DNA of 64,000 nt from Gammaproteobacteria bacterium (GTDB lineage: Bacteria > Pseudomonadota > Gammaproteobacteria > Pseudomonadales > UBA5518), in NCBI GenBank assembly GCA_016718385.1, contig JADKDK010000004.1, forward strand, positions 496,001-560,000, given 5' to 3'. The position numbers and the translations under genes are program-made. The notes below the pieces were generated by a model, which was not told the DNA's origin, did not search any database, and saw nothing but the letters and a program-made list of their open reading frames with translations. Positions 21,626 through 31,600 of the stretch are shown piece after piece; the stretch's first letter is position 1, and each line of letters begins with the position of its first letter.

Positions 21626-22511
21626 ATTCAGATTGCGCGTGTTTGAGATTGCGCAGGTTAATCTTGCCTGAAGAAGTGAAGACCTGACCGTTACGCGCAT
21701 TGCGAGTCGGCAGCACGCAGTCGAACATGTCGACGCCGAGCGCGACGCCGTTCAGAAGTTCTGGTATCGTGCCGACACCCATCACGTAACGAGGTTTCTC
21801 TTTGGGCAGATGTTCGATCGCTGCCGCAAGCGACGGCGCATAGTATTCAAGTGGCTCACCTACCGAAAGGCCGCCGACAGCGTAGCCAGGCAGATCAAGG
21901 TCGGCACAGGCCTTTGCGCTGTCGGCGCGCAGCAGAGTGTTCACTCCACCTTGTACAATGCCAAACAGGTTCTGGTGCCGTGGGTCGCGCAACCAATGCT
22001 CTTTGCATTCTGCGAGCCAGCGGTGAGTGCGGGCGAGACTTTCTTTGAGGCGCTTATGGTCCGCAGGGTAGGGGGCGCAGTCGTCGATGGGCATAATGAT
22101 GTCAGAGCCGATATCGCGTTCTATGGCGATCGTGTGTTCGGGCGAAAAAATATGTTCGCTGCCATCTAAATGCGAGCGAAACACAACACCCGTGTCGAGC
22201 AGCTTAACATTGTCGCTTAGCGAAAATGCCTGGTAGCCACCCGAGTCAGTCAAAACGGCGTGCGGCCATGACATGAATTTATGAATTCCGCCGGCGAGGC
22301 GCATCGTCTCCCGACCCGGACGCAGATACAGATGGTAGGTGTTGCCAAGAATAAGGCGATAGCCGATTTCTTCGAGATCTTCTTGAGAGATCGCTTTGAC
22401 AGTTGCCTGTGTGCCGACCGGCATGAAGACCGGCGTCTCGACGGTTGTTTCGCGTAATTGCAGTGTACCTGCCCGCACGGCGCCATCGGTTGCTGCAATC
22501 TCAAATTTCAC
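21626..22511 (-). pseudogene. tgt: queuine tRNA-guanine transglycosylase, 3' end cut
   Basis: Exchanges guanine-34 for a queuine precursor in tRNAs with GUN anticodons. The N-terminus VKFEIAATDGAVRAGTLQLRE and VETPVFMPVGTQATVKAIS are typical; GTG at 22511 aligns best with family starts, although an ATG at 22574 is in frame. VLTDSGGYQAFS, GGLSVGEP and GVDMFDCVLPTRNARNG carry the two catalytic Asp residues. The protein stops aligning after KINLRNLKHAQSEW at the IS91 end, so the C-terminal zinc-binding part (about 80 residues) is lost. Base composition is clearly lower in GC than the flanks. Confidence 0.85.
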
Positions 22512-22671
22512 GGGAGTGGCGGCAATCGCTAACCGCAGCGCAGCGCAGCAATCACAATACGTTGTGCCTCGCACCCGGCGCTGGCGAAAAAAAAAGGGCT
22601 TATCGCACGCTTCGCGGATTTTTTCCGCTTCGGTGAGAAAAATCAGCTGAAATCAGGTATTTAATCTATAG

Positions 22672-23247
22672 ATGGAAAGAATATCCCCCCTTGAGTACTA
22701 TATGACTTCGATCACCCTGCGAGCGGTATCGGTTCGCCGGGTCAGAGCAGTGCGGCGGCTTTTGCAGAGGCATGGTTTAAAATTTTCCGAATCCAGGCTT
22801 TCTGAAGAGTTGCTACGACTTTACTTGCGGCATTGGCGTGGCATCGGTAAGAAGCCTGCGACCTTGAGAAGGTACAATATTGACGGAAAGGATTACCAGA
22901 TTCGCCCGCTGTACATTAATCGGGTATTGCATGCTGCGGCAACGCAGCGGGCTTTGCATACCGGCGAGTCATTGTCTCGTATGCTGGACGTCGCCGTGCG
23001 CGTTTATGCGAGGCGGCTGCTCGAATCGGTGTTGAGCAGCCATGGGCAGGTGGATCGCCTTATCCGAGAGATCTGGTACAAAAAATATGCATGCAGACGC
23101 CTTCGGGATGCCTATTTTATTAGCTACGAGGGCGAAACGCTAGAGAATCGCGGCTTAACACTGTCTTGGATGTCCAAGGCTCATCTTATACCCAAGAAAG
23201 GACTACACGCTGACGAAATCCTCGCCCGAATGCGCGACAGCGCCTGA
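22672..23247 (+). CDS. DUF1564-like small basic protein
   Basis: 191 residues, strongly basic, no signal peptide or membrane segment. RLSEELLRLYLRHWRG, DYQIRPLYINRVLHAAATQRAL and GESLSRMLDVAVRVYARRLLE give the spacing of Leptospira DUF1564 proteins (an RHH-like helical start, a central Tyr/Arg block, then a helix with GxSxS). Function is unknown; a DNA-binding role is possible from charge. DUF1564 is, to my knowledge, nearly confined to Leptospirales, which supports a spirochaete origin for this block. The family call is by eye. Confidence 0.5.
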   Translation: MERISPLEYYMTSITLRAVSVRRVRAVRRLLQRHGLKFSESRLSEELLRLYLRHWRGIGKKPATLRRYNIDGKDYQIRPLYINRVLHAAATQRALHTGESLSRMLDVAVRVYARRLLESVLSSHGQVDRLIREIWYKKYACRRLRDAYFISYEGETLENRGLTLSWMSKAHLIPKKGLHADEILARMRDSA

Positions 23248-23268
23248 CGGCCGCCCAAGAAGTCACGA

Positions 23269-24684
23269 ATGAAATCGATTTTCGGCCTGACTCATGCCGA
23301 AAGGCTGCCACGAATGCAGATACCGCGACTGCCTGCAAAACCTACATATGTGGATTTCCAGACGAATCTGGATTTCTTTGAACTCTTTCGGCGGCTCGAA
23401 CAGAATTTTCAAACCTGCTTTCTGCTTGAATCTTTGGGCGAGCAGAGTTATGATTCACGCTACTCGGTCATCGGTTTTGAACCCGAGTATTACTTCACAT
23501 CGCGGGCAAACTCATTGAGTATCTATGCCCATGGTAAAAAGACCGTTGTCCCTACGGAAAATCCGTATGCCTACCTGCGTGAAATATTGCCGCGTGAAGT
23601 TTTAAGTCGCAGTTATGCCGGTGGTTTGGTTGGTTATCTGGGTTATGATGCGGCAAACTACTTCGAGCCGACCTTCAGCCTCAGGCAACACGCAGAATTT
23701 CCTGCTATGCAATTCGGTCTCTTTACCGACGGCCTGGTCTACGACAAGCTGACTGGGCACATTACTTATTTTTACTTTCTGAACAACCGGCTTGAGAATC
23801 TGAAGTCTGCAGCAACGAAAACGCGCGCAAAGCTTTCAACGAAGGTGCAAGCGCTCGGCCAATCGAAGACACCGGCGCAGCATGCAGAGATGGTAGCCGC
23901 GGCGAAACATGAGATTATCGAAGGCAATACCTTTCAGGTTCAGATTGGGCTCTCAGAAAATTATCAGGTAGAAGGCGACTGGCTTGATATTTACGGCAGT
24001 CTGCGGCAGATTAACCCATCGCCCCACATGTTCTACCTGAAGTTCACCCAAGAAGGCAAAGCTTATCGGCTATTGGGTGCAAGCCCCGAGCTGCTCTATC
24101 GCCAACGCCAGGGCGAAATGGAATCGTTTCCACTGGCGGGTACGACGCGCCGGGGAAAAACTCCCGAAGAAGACCAGCAGCTCGTGCGCGCACTGTTGTC
24201 TGACCCTAAAGAAATCGCCGAACACAACATGCTCGTCGATCTGCACCGTAACGACTTGGGCAGGGTGGCGCGCTTCGGCTCGGTTAAAGTCAGGCGGATT
24301 TTTGACATCAAGAAATTTTCGCACGTGCAGCACATCTCGAGTGAGGTTGTGGGCCTCATCGACCCCCGCGAAGATATGTTCTCGGCACTCGCCGCTTCGT
24401 TTCCCGCGGGTACGCTTTCAGGTGCACCCAAAATTGAATCGATGAAAATTATCGACCGCATCGAAAATGAGGCACGCGGCCCCTACGGCGGCGCAGTGGG
24501 TCATTTTGGCTTTAACGGCGATTGCACTTTTGCTATTCCCATTCGCACAATTTTTGCTGTCGACGATAAGGCATTTATTCGCGCTTCGGGCGGAGTCGTT
24601 TACGACTCAACGGCAGAAAATGAATACGCCGAGATTCAGAACAAGCTGGCGGCGACAAAAAAAGCTCTGGCTGAATACCTATGA
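23269..24684 (+). CDS. trpE: anthranilate synthase component I
   Basis: 471 residues; converts chorismate plus glutamine-derived ammonia to anthranilate, the first step of tryptophan synthesis. The N-terminal FLLESLGEQS contains the LLES tryptophan-feedback motif. The chorismate-binding domain shows GNTFQVQIGLSENY, PLAGTTRRGKTPEED, HNMLVDLHRNDLGRV, FPAGTLSGAPKIESM and GPYGGAVGHFGFNGD. The start could be 23269 or the Met at 23314 (MQIPRLPAK). It is followed after 16 bp by trpG, the usual order. The LLES motif favours TrpE over PabB. Confidence 0.9.
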   Translation: MKSIFGLTHAERLPRMQIPRLPAKPTYVDFQTNLDFFELFRRLEQNFQTCFLLESLGEQSYDSRYSVIGFEPEYYFTSRANSLSIYAHGKKTVVPTENPYAYLREILPREVLSRSYAGGLVGYLGYDAANYFEPTFSLRQHAEFPAMQFGLFTDGLVYDKLTGHITYFYFLNNRLENLKSAATKTRAKLSTKVQALGQSKTPAQHAEMVAAAKHEIIEGNTFQVQIGLSENYQVEGDWLDIYGSLRQINPSPHMFYLKFTQEGKAYRLLGASPELLYRQRQGEMESFPLAGTTRRGKTPEEDQQLVRALLSDPKEIAEHNMLVDLHRNDLGRVARFGSVKVRRIFDIKKFSHVQHISSEVVGLIDPREDMFSALAASFPAGTLSGAPKIESMKIIDRIENEARGPYGGAVGHFGFNGDCTFAIPIRTIFAVDDKAFIRASGGVVYDSTAENEYAEIQNKLAATKKALAEYL

Positions 24685-24700
24685 TTATGCAGGGTGAACA

Positions 24701-25300
24701 ATGAAAGTTTTGATCGTCGACAACTACGATTCATTTACGTATAACCTGTTTCAATACGTGGGTGAGATTCTGGGCAGCAGCGATAAGCCTTTCAAGGTCG
24801 ACGTGGTGCGTAACGATGAGAAATCCTACTCTGATCTGCAGAGCGATACTTACGATCGTATCATCATTTCGCCTGGGCCGGGCAACCCTTCAGATGAAAA
24901 ATATTTTGGCGTGTGTTCGCAGATATTGCTGAACCCGGGAAAAAACCAGCGTATACTTGGCGTGTGCCTGGGTATGCAGGGCATCGCTCATGTTTATGGC
25001 GGGCGAGTCGTAAAAGCCAGAGTACCTATGCACGGCAAGACGTCACCGATCAGCCATGATGCTCTTGGGGTATTTCAGAATCTGCCGCAGGGCATCGAAG
25101 TCATGCGCTACCATAGTCTCATCGCAGAAGAATCATCTTTGCCCCAGGTCTTGACGGTAACGGCGCGCACCACAACCGACGGAGAAATTATGGGTCTGCG
25201 GCACAAAACATTGCCGGTCGAGGGCATTCAATTTCACCCCGAATCGTTTGCGACCGAAGGCGGCTATAAGATGCTGCAGAGTTTTTTACTGGCTGTCTGA
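24701..25300 (+). CDS. trpG: anthranilate synthase component II (glutamine amidotransferase)
   Basis: 199-residue class I glutamine amidotransferase that supplies ammonia to TrpE. It starts MKVLIVDNYDSFTYNLFQYVG and has ISPGPGNP, the nucleophile elbow GVCLGMQG (Cys) and QFHPES (His-Glu of the triad). It lies 16 bp after trpE in the same operon. Its last 15 bases overlap the end of the convergent uvrB gene, a compact arrangement. It could also serve p-aminobenzoate synthesis as a shared subunit. Confidence 0.92.
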   Translation: MKVLIVDNYDSFTYNLFQYVGEILGSSDKPFKVDVVRNDEKSYSDLQSDTYDRIIISPGPGNPSDEKYFGVCSQILLNPGKNQRILGVCLGMQGIAHVYGGRVVKARVPMHGKTSPISHDALGVFQNLPQGIEVMRYHSLIAEESSLPQVLTVTARTTTDGEIMGLRHKTLPVEGIQFHPESFATEGGYKMLQSFLLAV

Positions 25301-27279
25301 CGCGGCTGCGTCGGTTTCTGATTTAATCATATCTCTGAGTTCAGCCGCTCGCTCAAAATTGAGTTGTTTGGCCGCGTCAAACATTGCCTTTTCAATTGCC
25401 TTTTTCCAGGCATCGGCCGATTTAAACTTCTTGCGCGAAAAATCGTGCAGATTTTCTTCGACGCGTTTCCAATGGTCGGCGTCGATCGCCTTTTCGCGTT
25501 CTACGAAGTCCCTGATTTCTTTTTTGATCGTTTGAGGAGTTATACCGTGCTTCTGGTTGTGCTCGAATTGAATCGTTCGCCGACGCTCAGTTTCTGAAAT
25601 CGCACTCTTCATCGAGTCAGTCATATTGTCAGCGTATAGAATGACTGTGCCGTTAACGTTTCGCGCAGCGCGCCCCATAGTTTGAATGAGCGATCTGTGC
25701 GACCGTAAGAATCCTTCTTTGTCGGCGTCGAGAATTGCCACCAGCGAAACTTCAGGCAGGTCAAGGCCTTCGCGCAACAGGTTGATGCCAACCAGCACGT
25801 CGAAAACGCCCTTGCGCAGGTCGCGCAGAATTTCAAGCCGTTCGAGTGAGTCGATATCTGAGTGCAGATAACGCACACGAATTGATGCCTTTACGAGGTA
25901 GTCAGTGAGTTCTTCTGCCATTTTTTCGTCAACGTCGTGACGAGAACGCGCTCATTGACACGCGTACGCTTTTCAATTTCAAGAATCAGGTGGTCTATCT
26001 GCCCTTCGCTGCCGTGTAACTGCACAACCGGGTAAAGTAACCCGGTCGGGCGAATAATCTGCTCGACATGCGCATCGCTGCGGTTCAGCTCATAATCAGC
26101 GGGTGTCGCCGATACATAGAGCACGTTTTGTGCGAGCGTTTCGAATTCTTCAAATTTCAGCGGACGGTTGTCGAGCGCGCAAGGCAGGCGAAAGCCAAAA
26201 TCAACGAGCGTTTGTTTGCGCGTTCTGTCGCCTGCAAACATGGCCCCGATCTGAGGTACCGTCACATGGCTCTCGTCGATAATCACGAGCATATCAGGCG
26301 GAAAATAATCGATCAGACATTCGGGCCGTGAGCCCGGCGCCCGGCCCACCAGAATGCGCGAATAGTTTTCGATCCCGCTGCAATAGCCCATTTCACGCAG
26401 CATCTCCATATCATAGGTTGTGCGTTGGCGCAGGCGTTCAGCTTCGAGTGGCTTATTCAGTCTCTTGAAATTCTCAAGCTGCTCTTCAAGTTCACGTTTC
26501 ATTTCTTCGACAGCAGATTCGAGAGTTGCCGGTGAAGTGATGAAGTGTTTCGCCGGGTAGACTGCTATGCGGCGCAGATTCTCTTTTTTCTTGCCGGTAG
26601 TTATATCAAACTTGTTTATCGATTCGATTTCGCTGCCGAAGAATTCAATGCGATATGGGTCATTCGCATAAGCAGGAAAAACATCTATGACGTCGCCGCG
26701 CACTCTGAATCGCCCCTGAGACAATTCGGTGTCATTGCGCGTGTATTGCATGCGCATCAGGCGCGACATGATTTCGTCACGGCTGGCTTTGACCGCTGTG
26801 TCGATCATGAGCACCGAGTCTTTATACGTTTCAGGCGAGCCGAGACCATAGATGCAGCTAACCGAGGCGACAATAATCACGTCGTTTCTTTCAATGAGCG
26901 ACGCAGTGGCCCTGAGGCGCAGGCGGTCTATTTCGTCGTTGATAGACGATTCTTTTTCTATGTACGTGTCCGTTACGGGTACATACGCTTCGGGTTGGTA
27001 ATAGTCATAATAGCTGATAAAGTACTCAACGGCATTTTCGGGAAAAAATTCACTGAACTCGCGGTAGAGCTGCGCCGCCAGAGACTTGTTATGCGTTATC
27101 ACTAGCGTCGGCCTTTGCAGCTTTTCGACGACGGCAGCCATCGTCATGGTTTTTCCCGAACCGGTGACGCCGATGAGCATTGCTTTTGCGTCTTTTGGCG
27201 TCAGCGCTTCTGTCAGTTCGGCGATTGCCGTTGGCTGGTCACCGGCCGGCGAGTAGGGGGCGTGCAGTTTGAATTTCAT
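25286..27279 (-). pseudogene. uvrB: excinuclease ABC subunit B, single frameshift
   Basis: Damage-recognition helicase of nucleotide excision repair, about 664 residues across two frames. The first frame (27279 to about 25926) starts MKFKLHAPYSPAGDQPTAI with Walker A GVTGSGKTMTMA, the beta-hairpin region YYDYYQPEAYVP and VIIDESHVTVPQ. The second (25921 to 25286) has MAEELTDYLVKASIRVRYLHSD, INLLREGLDLPE and the C-terminal UVR coiled coil LNFERAAELRDMIK. The break is a T6 run at 25921-25926 (A6 in the gene). A seventh A restores VTTLTKKMAEELTDYL, which matches UvrB, so this is probably a homopolymer sequencing error. Confidence 0.9.
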
Positions 27280-27556
27280 TTATCGGTTTTGTGTCGTTTC
27301 TGCATCCGCATCGGGTTTCGCATCAAATTGTGGCAGAACGTAGGTGCTGATTTTCTGGCTCACTTCGACGGGAAGAAAACCGTATTTTTCGCGAAAGAGT
27401 TTTTCCATTCTGTCTGCCGACGAATGCCTTGCGACCTGAAGGCGCAGCTCTTCAGTTTCGATGTAAGCGGCTTTACGATCTTTCTTCAATCTCTCAATTT
27501 CATACGTGACTATGGCCATGCGAATGTTGCGGTAAAGAAACGCAAAGACGATGCCG
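27280..27556 (-). CDS. septum formation initiator (DivIC/FtsB-like), 5' end cut
   Basis: Coiled-coil division protein. The visible part reads hydrophobic FAFLYRNIRMAIVTYEIERL, then LKKDRKAAYIETEELRLQVARHS and EKLFREKYGFLPVEVSQ, followed by a short charged tail. FtsB/DivIC proteins have one N-terminal membrane helix, a coiled coil and a small C-terminal domain; here the membrane helix is interrupted by the repeat-unit join at 27556. Its stop is directly next to the uvrB start, so they are probably cotranscribed. The assignment rests on length, coiled coil and the YGF segment. Confidence 0.5.
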
Positions 27557-27715
27557 CTCGGCGCCCTGCCCGAAGCCCGCCGTCCGCTAGCCCGGCCTCC
27601 GCCCTGCGACCGACACCGGCGCTTCCCGCCGGTGGCGTCGCTCGCCCGGCCCCTTTAAATTGACCAGTCGGTTTGATTAACATGCCGACGAACAATTCCT
27701 GCCGGAGCCGGGTCC

Positions 27716-29546
27716 ATGAACGATCGTATCGTCCGCATCGGGGGTGCCTCGGCCTCGCTGGCCGACAGTGCCATCGCCTTCCCCCAGCTGCTGGGTGACG
27801 GCGCGCTCGACTACCGGTGGGCGACTACCGCCGAGGGCTCCATGGGCCTGCTCGCGATGCTGGCGCAGGCGAATCCCGGCGGCGGCTACGCGCCGGACTT
27901 CATCCCGGTACATCGGGCCCTGCCTCGCGGAGATCGCGCGCCAGGGCGTGCGCGTGGTCGTGAACGCCGGCGGGTGAACCCGCACGGCTGCGCGGCGGAG
28001 CTCGCGCGGGTGGCGGCGGAACAGGGCCTCTCGCCGCGCATCGCGGTGGTCGACGGTGACGACCTGATGGGGCGCCTCGGGGAATTCCGCGCCGCCGGCG
28101 TACGCGACATGTTCTCGGGCGCGGCCTTCCCGGCCGCGACCGTGGACAGCATGAACGCCTACCTCGGCGCCTTTCCGATCGCAGCCGCGCTGGCCCGCGG
28201 CGCGGAGATCGTGATCACCGGGCGCGTGGTCGACAGCGCGCTGGTGCTGGGCCCGCTGATCCACGAGTTCGGCTGGACGCCCGATGCCCACGACCTGCTC
28301 GCTGCCGGCACGCTCGCGGGGCACCTGCTGGAGTGCGGCACGCAGGTGAGCGGCGGCACCTTCACCGACTGGCGCACCGTACCCGCATGGAACCGCATCG
28401 GCTACCCGATCGCCGAGTGCCGTGCGGACGGGACCTTCGTGGTCACCAAGGCTGCCGGCACCGGCGGGCTGGTCTCGCGCGGACGGTCGCGGAGCAACTG
28501 GTCTACGAGGTGGGCGATCCGCAGGCCTACTTCGTGCCCGACGTCAGCTGCGACTTCAGCGCCGTGCAGCTGGAAGAGATCGGCCCCGACCGGGTGCGCG
28601 TCAGCGGCGTCCGAGGCCGGCCGTCGACCGCGAGCTACAAGGTGTGCACGATCCACCGCCACAGCTGGCGCGTGAGCGCGCTGCAGCCGATCGTGGGCCT
28701 GGAGGCCGCGGCCAGGCCGAACGCCGGGCCGCGGCGCTGATCGAGCGCTCGCGCCGGCTGCTGGCGCAGGCCGGCCTCGGGGACTGGAGCCGCACGCACG
28801 TGGAGGTGCTGGGCACCGAGGGCACGCTGGGGCGGGCGCGCCACCGCGACGCGCGAGGTGCTGCTGCGCATCGTGCTGGAGCACGCCGACCGGCGCGCGG
28901 CCGAGATCTTCACGCGCGAGCAGCACAGCTCGATCGTCTCGATGTCGCCGGGCACCGCGATAGGCCTGGGCAACCCGGTGGTGCCGGTGCAGGCGCTGTT
29001 CTCGTTCCTGGTCGACAAGGCCACGGTGGAGGCCGCCGTCACGATCGACGGCCAGCGCCACGCGGTGTCCGTGCCGGCCGCCGGCGACTTCGACTCGGCC
29101 CGGATCGAGCGGGCAGCCGTCCCGGCGCCCCCGCCCGAAGCCGGGCCGCTGGTGGAAGTGCCACTGGTGGGCCTCGCCTGGGCGCGCTCGGGCGACAAGG
29201 GCAACCTGTTCAACGTGGGCGTGATCGCCCGGCGCGCGGAGTTCCTGCCGTGGATCGCCGCGGCTCTGACGTCCGCGGCCTGGCCGACTGGCCGCCACGA
29301 CACCGACGACGGCGTGCCGCCCCGCGTCGAGCGCCACGCGCTGCCGGGCCTGCACGCGCTGAACCTCGTGGTGCACGAGGCCCTGGGCGGCGGCATAACC
29401 AGCTCGCCACGCCTCGACTCAGTGGCCAAGGGCAAGGCGCAGCAGCTGCTGTGCTTCCCCATCCCCGTCCCCGCTGCGCTCGCGGCCCTCGTGGACCCGG
29501 GCCTGCTCGACTTGATTCCGCCCGCCCCTACGAGGGGCAACCCTGA
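27716..29546 (+). pseudogene. AtuA-family (DUF1446) protein, copy 2, frameshifted
   Basis: Second copy of the gene at 15308-17152, with the same start MNDRIVRIGGASASLADS and the same two domains. Breaks relative to a continuous frame lie near 27911 (CA lost in GTACATCGGG), 27974, 28483, 28714 and 28835, mostly at places where copy 1 is in frame. Synonymous differences are common; for example SGAA is encoded TCCGGTGCCGCC in copy 1 and TCGGGCGCGGCC here. This argues for two functional alleles or strains with sequencing errors laid on top. The Coq4 gene follows after 21 bp. Confidence 0.78.
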
Positions 29547-29567
29547 GCCACGACTGGAGGCCCCGCG

Positions 29568-30392
29568 ATGGACGACGCCCTGCCTTACCTGCTGCGCGGG
29601 ATGCGCGCGGTCACCACCGAGAGCAGCGTGCTGGTCAGCTCCTCGAAGTACCTGAACCACCCGCGCCTGCGCGACTGGGTGGCGAGCTGCACGCTGCGGC
29701 GCAGCGGCCACGACCGCCCCGCCACGGCGGACACGCACGAGCTGAACCTCATCCTGCGCGAGATCCAGGACTACGACCGCATCGACGAGGCTCTTCGAGC
29801 GGGAGCGCGACGAACCCCGTGCTCGACGCCCTGGCTCGGCGAGCGGTTCATCTCGACCTTCCGCGCGGCGGACCTCGGGGGCTACGCGCCCGACACGCTG
29901 GGCGGCACCTTCCTGCGCGAGGTCGTGCAGAAGGGCTACAGCATCGACATCGTGCCGCCTCCCGCAGAGGTGCCCTCCAGCCACATGCAGTTCTTCATGA
30001 TCCGCAACGGCCAGACCCACGACTTCGAGCACCTGCTCTGCGGCGGCGGCCTCGACTTCATCGGCGAGCTGGTGCCCTACTGGGCCCGGCTGGTGAACCT
30101 GTTCCGTCACCTCGGCCCCGAGCTCGCGGGTGAACTCTGCGTCTTCAGCCTGTTCGGCCAGATGCGGCTGATGTCCCGTGGCCTGCTGCACTACCCGCAG
30201 GTCTGGATGACGCTGGTCGAGACCATGGAGCGCGGGATCCGCGTGGGGCGCGAATCGGGCCCGATCTTCATGATGAAGTGCGAGGACGCGCTGCACCTGC
30301 CCATGGACGAGGCCCGGGCGGCCCTGGGCGTGCGCGGCGCGGCCTTCGTGGACACCTCGGCTGCCACCGCCATCTACGAGGAGCGCGCCTGA
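29568..30392 (+). CDS. Coq4-family protein, copy 2
   Basis: 274 residues, the same protein as at 17174-17998 including the QTHDFEH metal motif. Two compensating indels near 29789 and 29829 replace IDELFERERATNPVLDAW with a frame-shifted stretch of about 14 residues, then the frame is restored. That local change is likely an artefact. It is followed by a convergent TetR gene, as in copy 1. Confidence 0.78.
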   Translation: MDDALPYLLRGMRAVTTESSVLVSSSKYLNHPRLRDWVASCTLRRSGHDRPATADTHELNLILREIQDYDRIDEALRAGARRTPCSTPWLGERFISTFRAADLGGYAPDTLGGTFLREVVQKGYSIDIVPPPAEVPSSHMQFFMIRNGQTHDFEHLLCGGGLDFIGELVPYWARLVNLFRHLGPELAGELCVFSLFGQMRLMSRGLLHYPQVWMTLVETMERGIRVGRESGPIFMMKCEDALHLPMDEARAALGVRGAAFVDTSAATAIYEERA

Positions 30393-30393
30393 G

Positions 30394-31062
30394 CTAGGGC
30401 AGCGCCCCGCGCGCGAACACCTGCGCGATGGCCGCCACGTGGCGCGTTCGCTCGGCGCGTCCGGGCAAGGCGCCGTCGAGCAGCAGCCGGTTCAGCAACC
30501 CCGACAGCACCGTGTCGCAGAAGAGGCGCGCGAGCCGCTCCGGCCGGATCCCGGGGTACTCGCCCCTGGCCTGCCGCGCGGCGAAGAACTCCCCGAGCGG
30601 CGCGAGGAACATCCGCCCGTAGGCGGCCTCGAACACCCGCGCCAGGCCCGGGAAGCGCTGCGCCTCGCGGTAGAAGATCAGCCACCGCGACAGCCCCCCC
30701 GGCGTGCAGGCCGAGCGCAGCAGCCACTCGCCGTATCGGCGCAACGCCGTCTCGCAAGGAGTGTCCGTGCCCGCCAGCGATGGGCAGTTGCCCAGGTGCT
30801 GTTCGCTCTGCCGGCTGAACACCGCGAGGAACAGCGCCTCCTTGTTCGGGTAGCGCGCGTAGAGCGTGTCCCGCCGATGCCCGCGGTGGCCGCGATGCGG
30901 TTCATCGAGACCGCGCTGAAGCCCTCCTGTTCGAACAGCGTGGCCGCGACCTCGATCAGGTGCGCGCTGAGGCGGCTGGCCTCGTCGGGAGTGGGGCGGC
31001 CACGCCCGCGCGGGACGCGCCGGGCGACGCGGGACTGGCTGGGGACCGGAGGGCGGGCTCAT
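30394..31062 (-). pseudogene. TetR-family regulator, copy 2, frameshifted near the N-terminus
   Basis: From DTLYARYPNKEALFLAVFSRQ to the C-terminus FARGALP the frame is intact: ALRRYGEWLLRSAC, RWLIFYREAQRFPGLARVFEAAYGRMFLAPLGEFFAARQ, RLARLFCDTVLSGLLNRLLLDG. The first 60 codons are in the wrong frame between about 30870 and 31010, where copy 1 is correct. Together the copies define a 222-residue TetR protein of the fatty-acid/terpene regulator kind. Confidence 0.78.
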
Positions 31063-31129
31063 GCGCGGATTCAATGCCGTTGCACGGTCAAAGGCAAGCG
31101 CCGACGGGCCTGTCGGTCGCGCCCCGCCA

Positions 31130-31425
31130 GGGTGCTCAGCCCCGGCGCAGTTCGGGGATGAACGCAGTCGAGCAGTTGGTGTTGCGTCGCGTGTCGCCCT
31201 TGCGCACCATGATCCTGGTCTGCGTCGTGAGGTTGCAGGCCACGCCGTCGAACAGCCCGCCGCAGCAGGCGTGCATCAGCGGGTGCATCAACAGGTCCAC
31301 GAAGACCCGGCCCTTGTTGGGGAGGAGGTCGACGAGTTGCACGGGCGACAGCTCGCTCCCCGTGCCGATCGGATCGGAGATGCTGAGCCTCCCCGTTCGC
31401 GAGGCCGAGCTCGCGGTCCGTCTGA
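31130..31425 (-). pseudogene. PhyH-like remnant, copy 2, with 231-bp deletion
   Basis: Retains GTGSELSPVQLVDLLPNKGRVFVDLLMHPLMHAC and the following ~40 residues but lacks the N-terminal part present in copy 1. The deletion runs between two CTCGCG hexamers (19012-19017 and 19243-19248 in copy 1), leaving one CTCGCG at 31410-31415. Certainly not a working dioxygenase here. Confidence 0.6.
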
Positions 31426-31445
31426 CGTCATCGTAATCCTCTGAT

Positions 31446-31600
31446 CGCCGGGACTTGCCTGGAATCGCGCCGCCGGCGGCGTGCTGGGCGCGATGGACAA
31501 GATGTACCAGCGTTCGAAGATCCAGGACGAGAGCCTGTACTACGAGAGCAGGAAGCACGACGGCTCGCTGCCGCTGATCGGTGTGAACACCTTCCTGCCC
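31446..31600 (+). pseudogene. IcmF C-terminal fragment, copy 3, cut at 31600
   Basis: WNRAAGGVLGAMDKMYQRSKIQ and ESLYYESRKHDGSLPLIGVNTFLP, then the sequence leaves the IcmF match at CCTGCCC. Only about 50 codons remain. The complementary part of the same gene begins at 6108, near the other end of the mosaic. Confidence 0.7.

Larger units (their letters stand above)
27557..31600 (+). repeat. 6.5-kb repeated unit, left part only (copy 2)
   Basis: Same order as 15149-19434: AtuA, Coq4, TetR, PhyH remnant and the start of the IcmF fragment. It differs by scattered mostly synonymous substitutions, many one-base indels and a 231-bp deletion in the PhyH region at 31410-31415. Similarity ends at CCTGCCC (31600), beyond which unrelated DNA leads to a sulfatase gene. 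Confidence 0.85.

Noticed and set aside
15149..31600. Tandem gene amplification of the AtuA module in one chromosome
   Set aside because: Blocks between the copies come from different phyla and are cut inside genes on both sides, which amplification does not produce.
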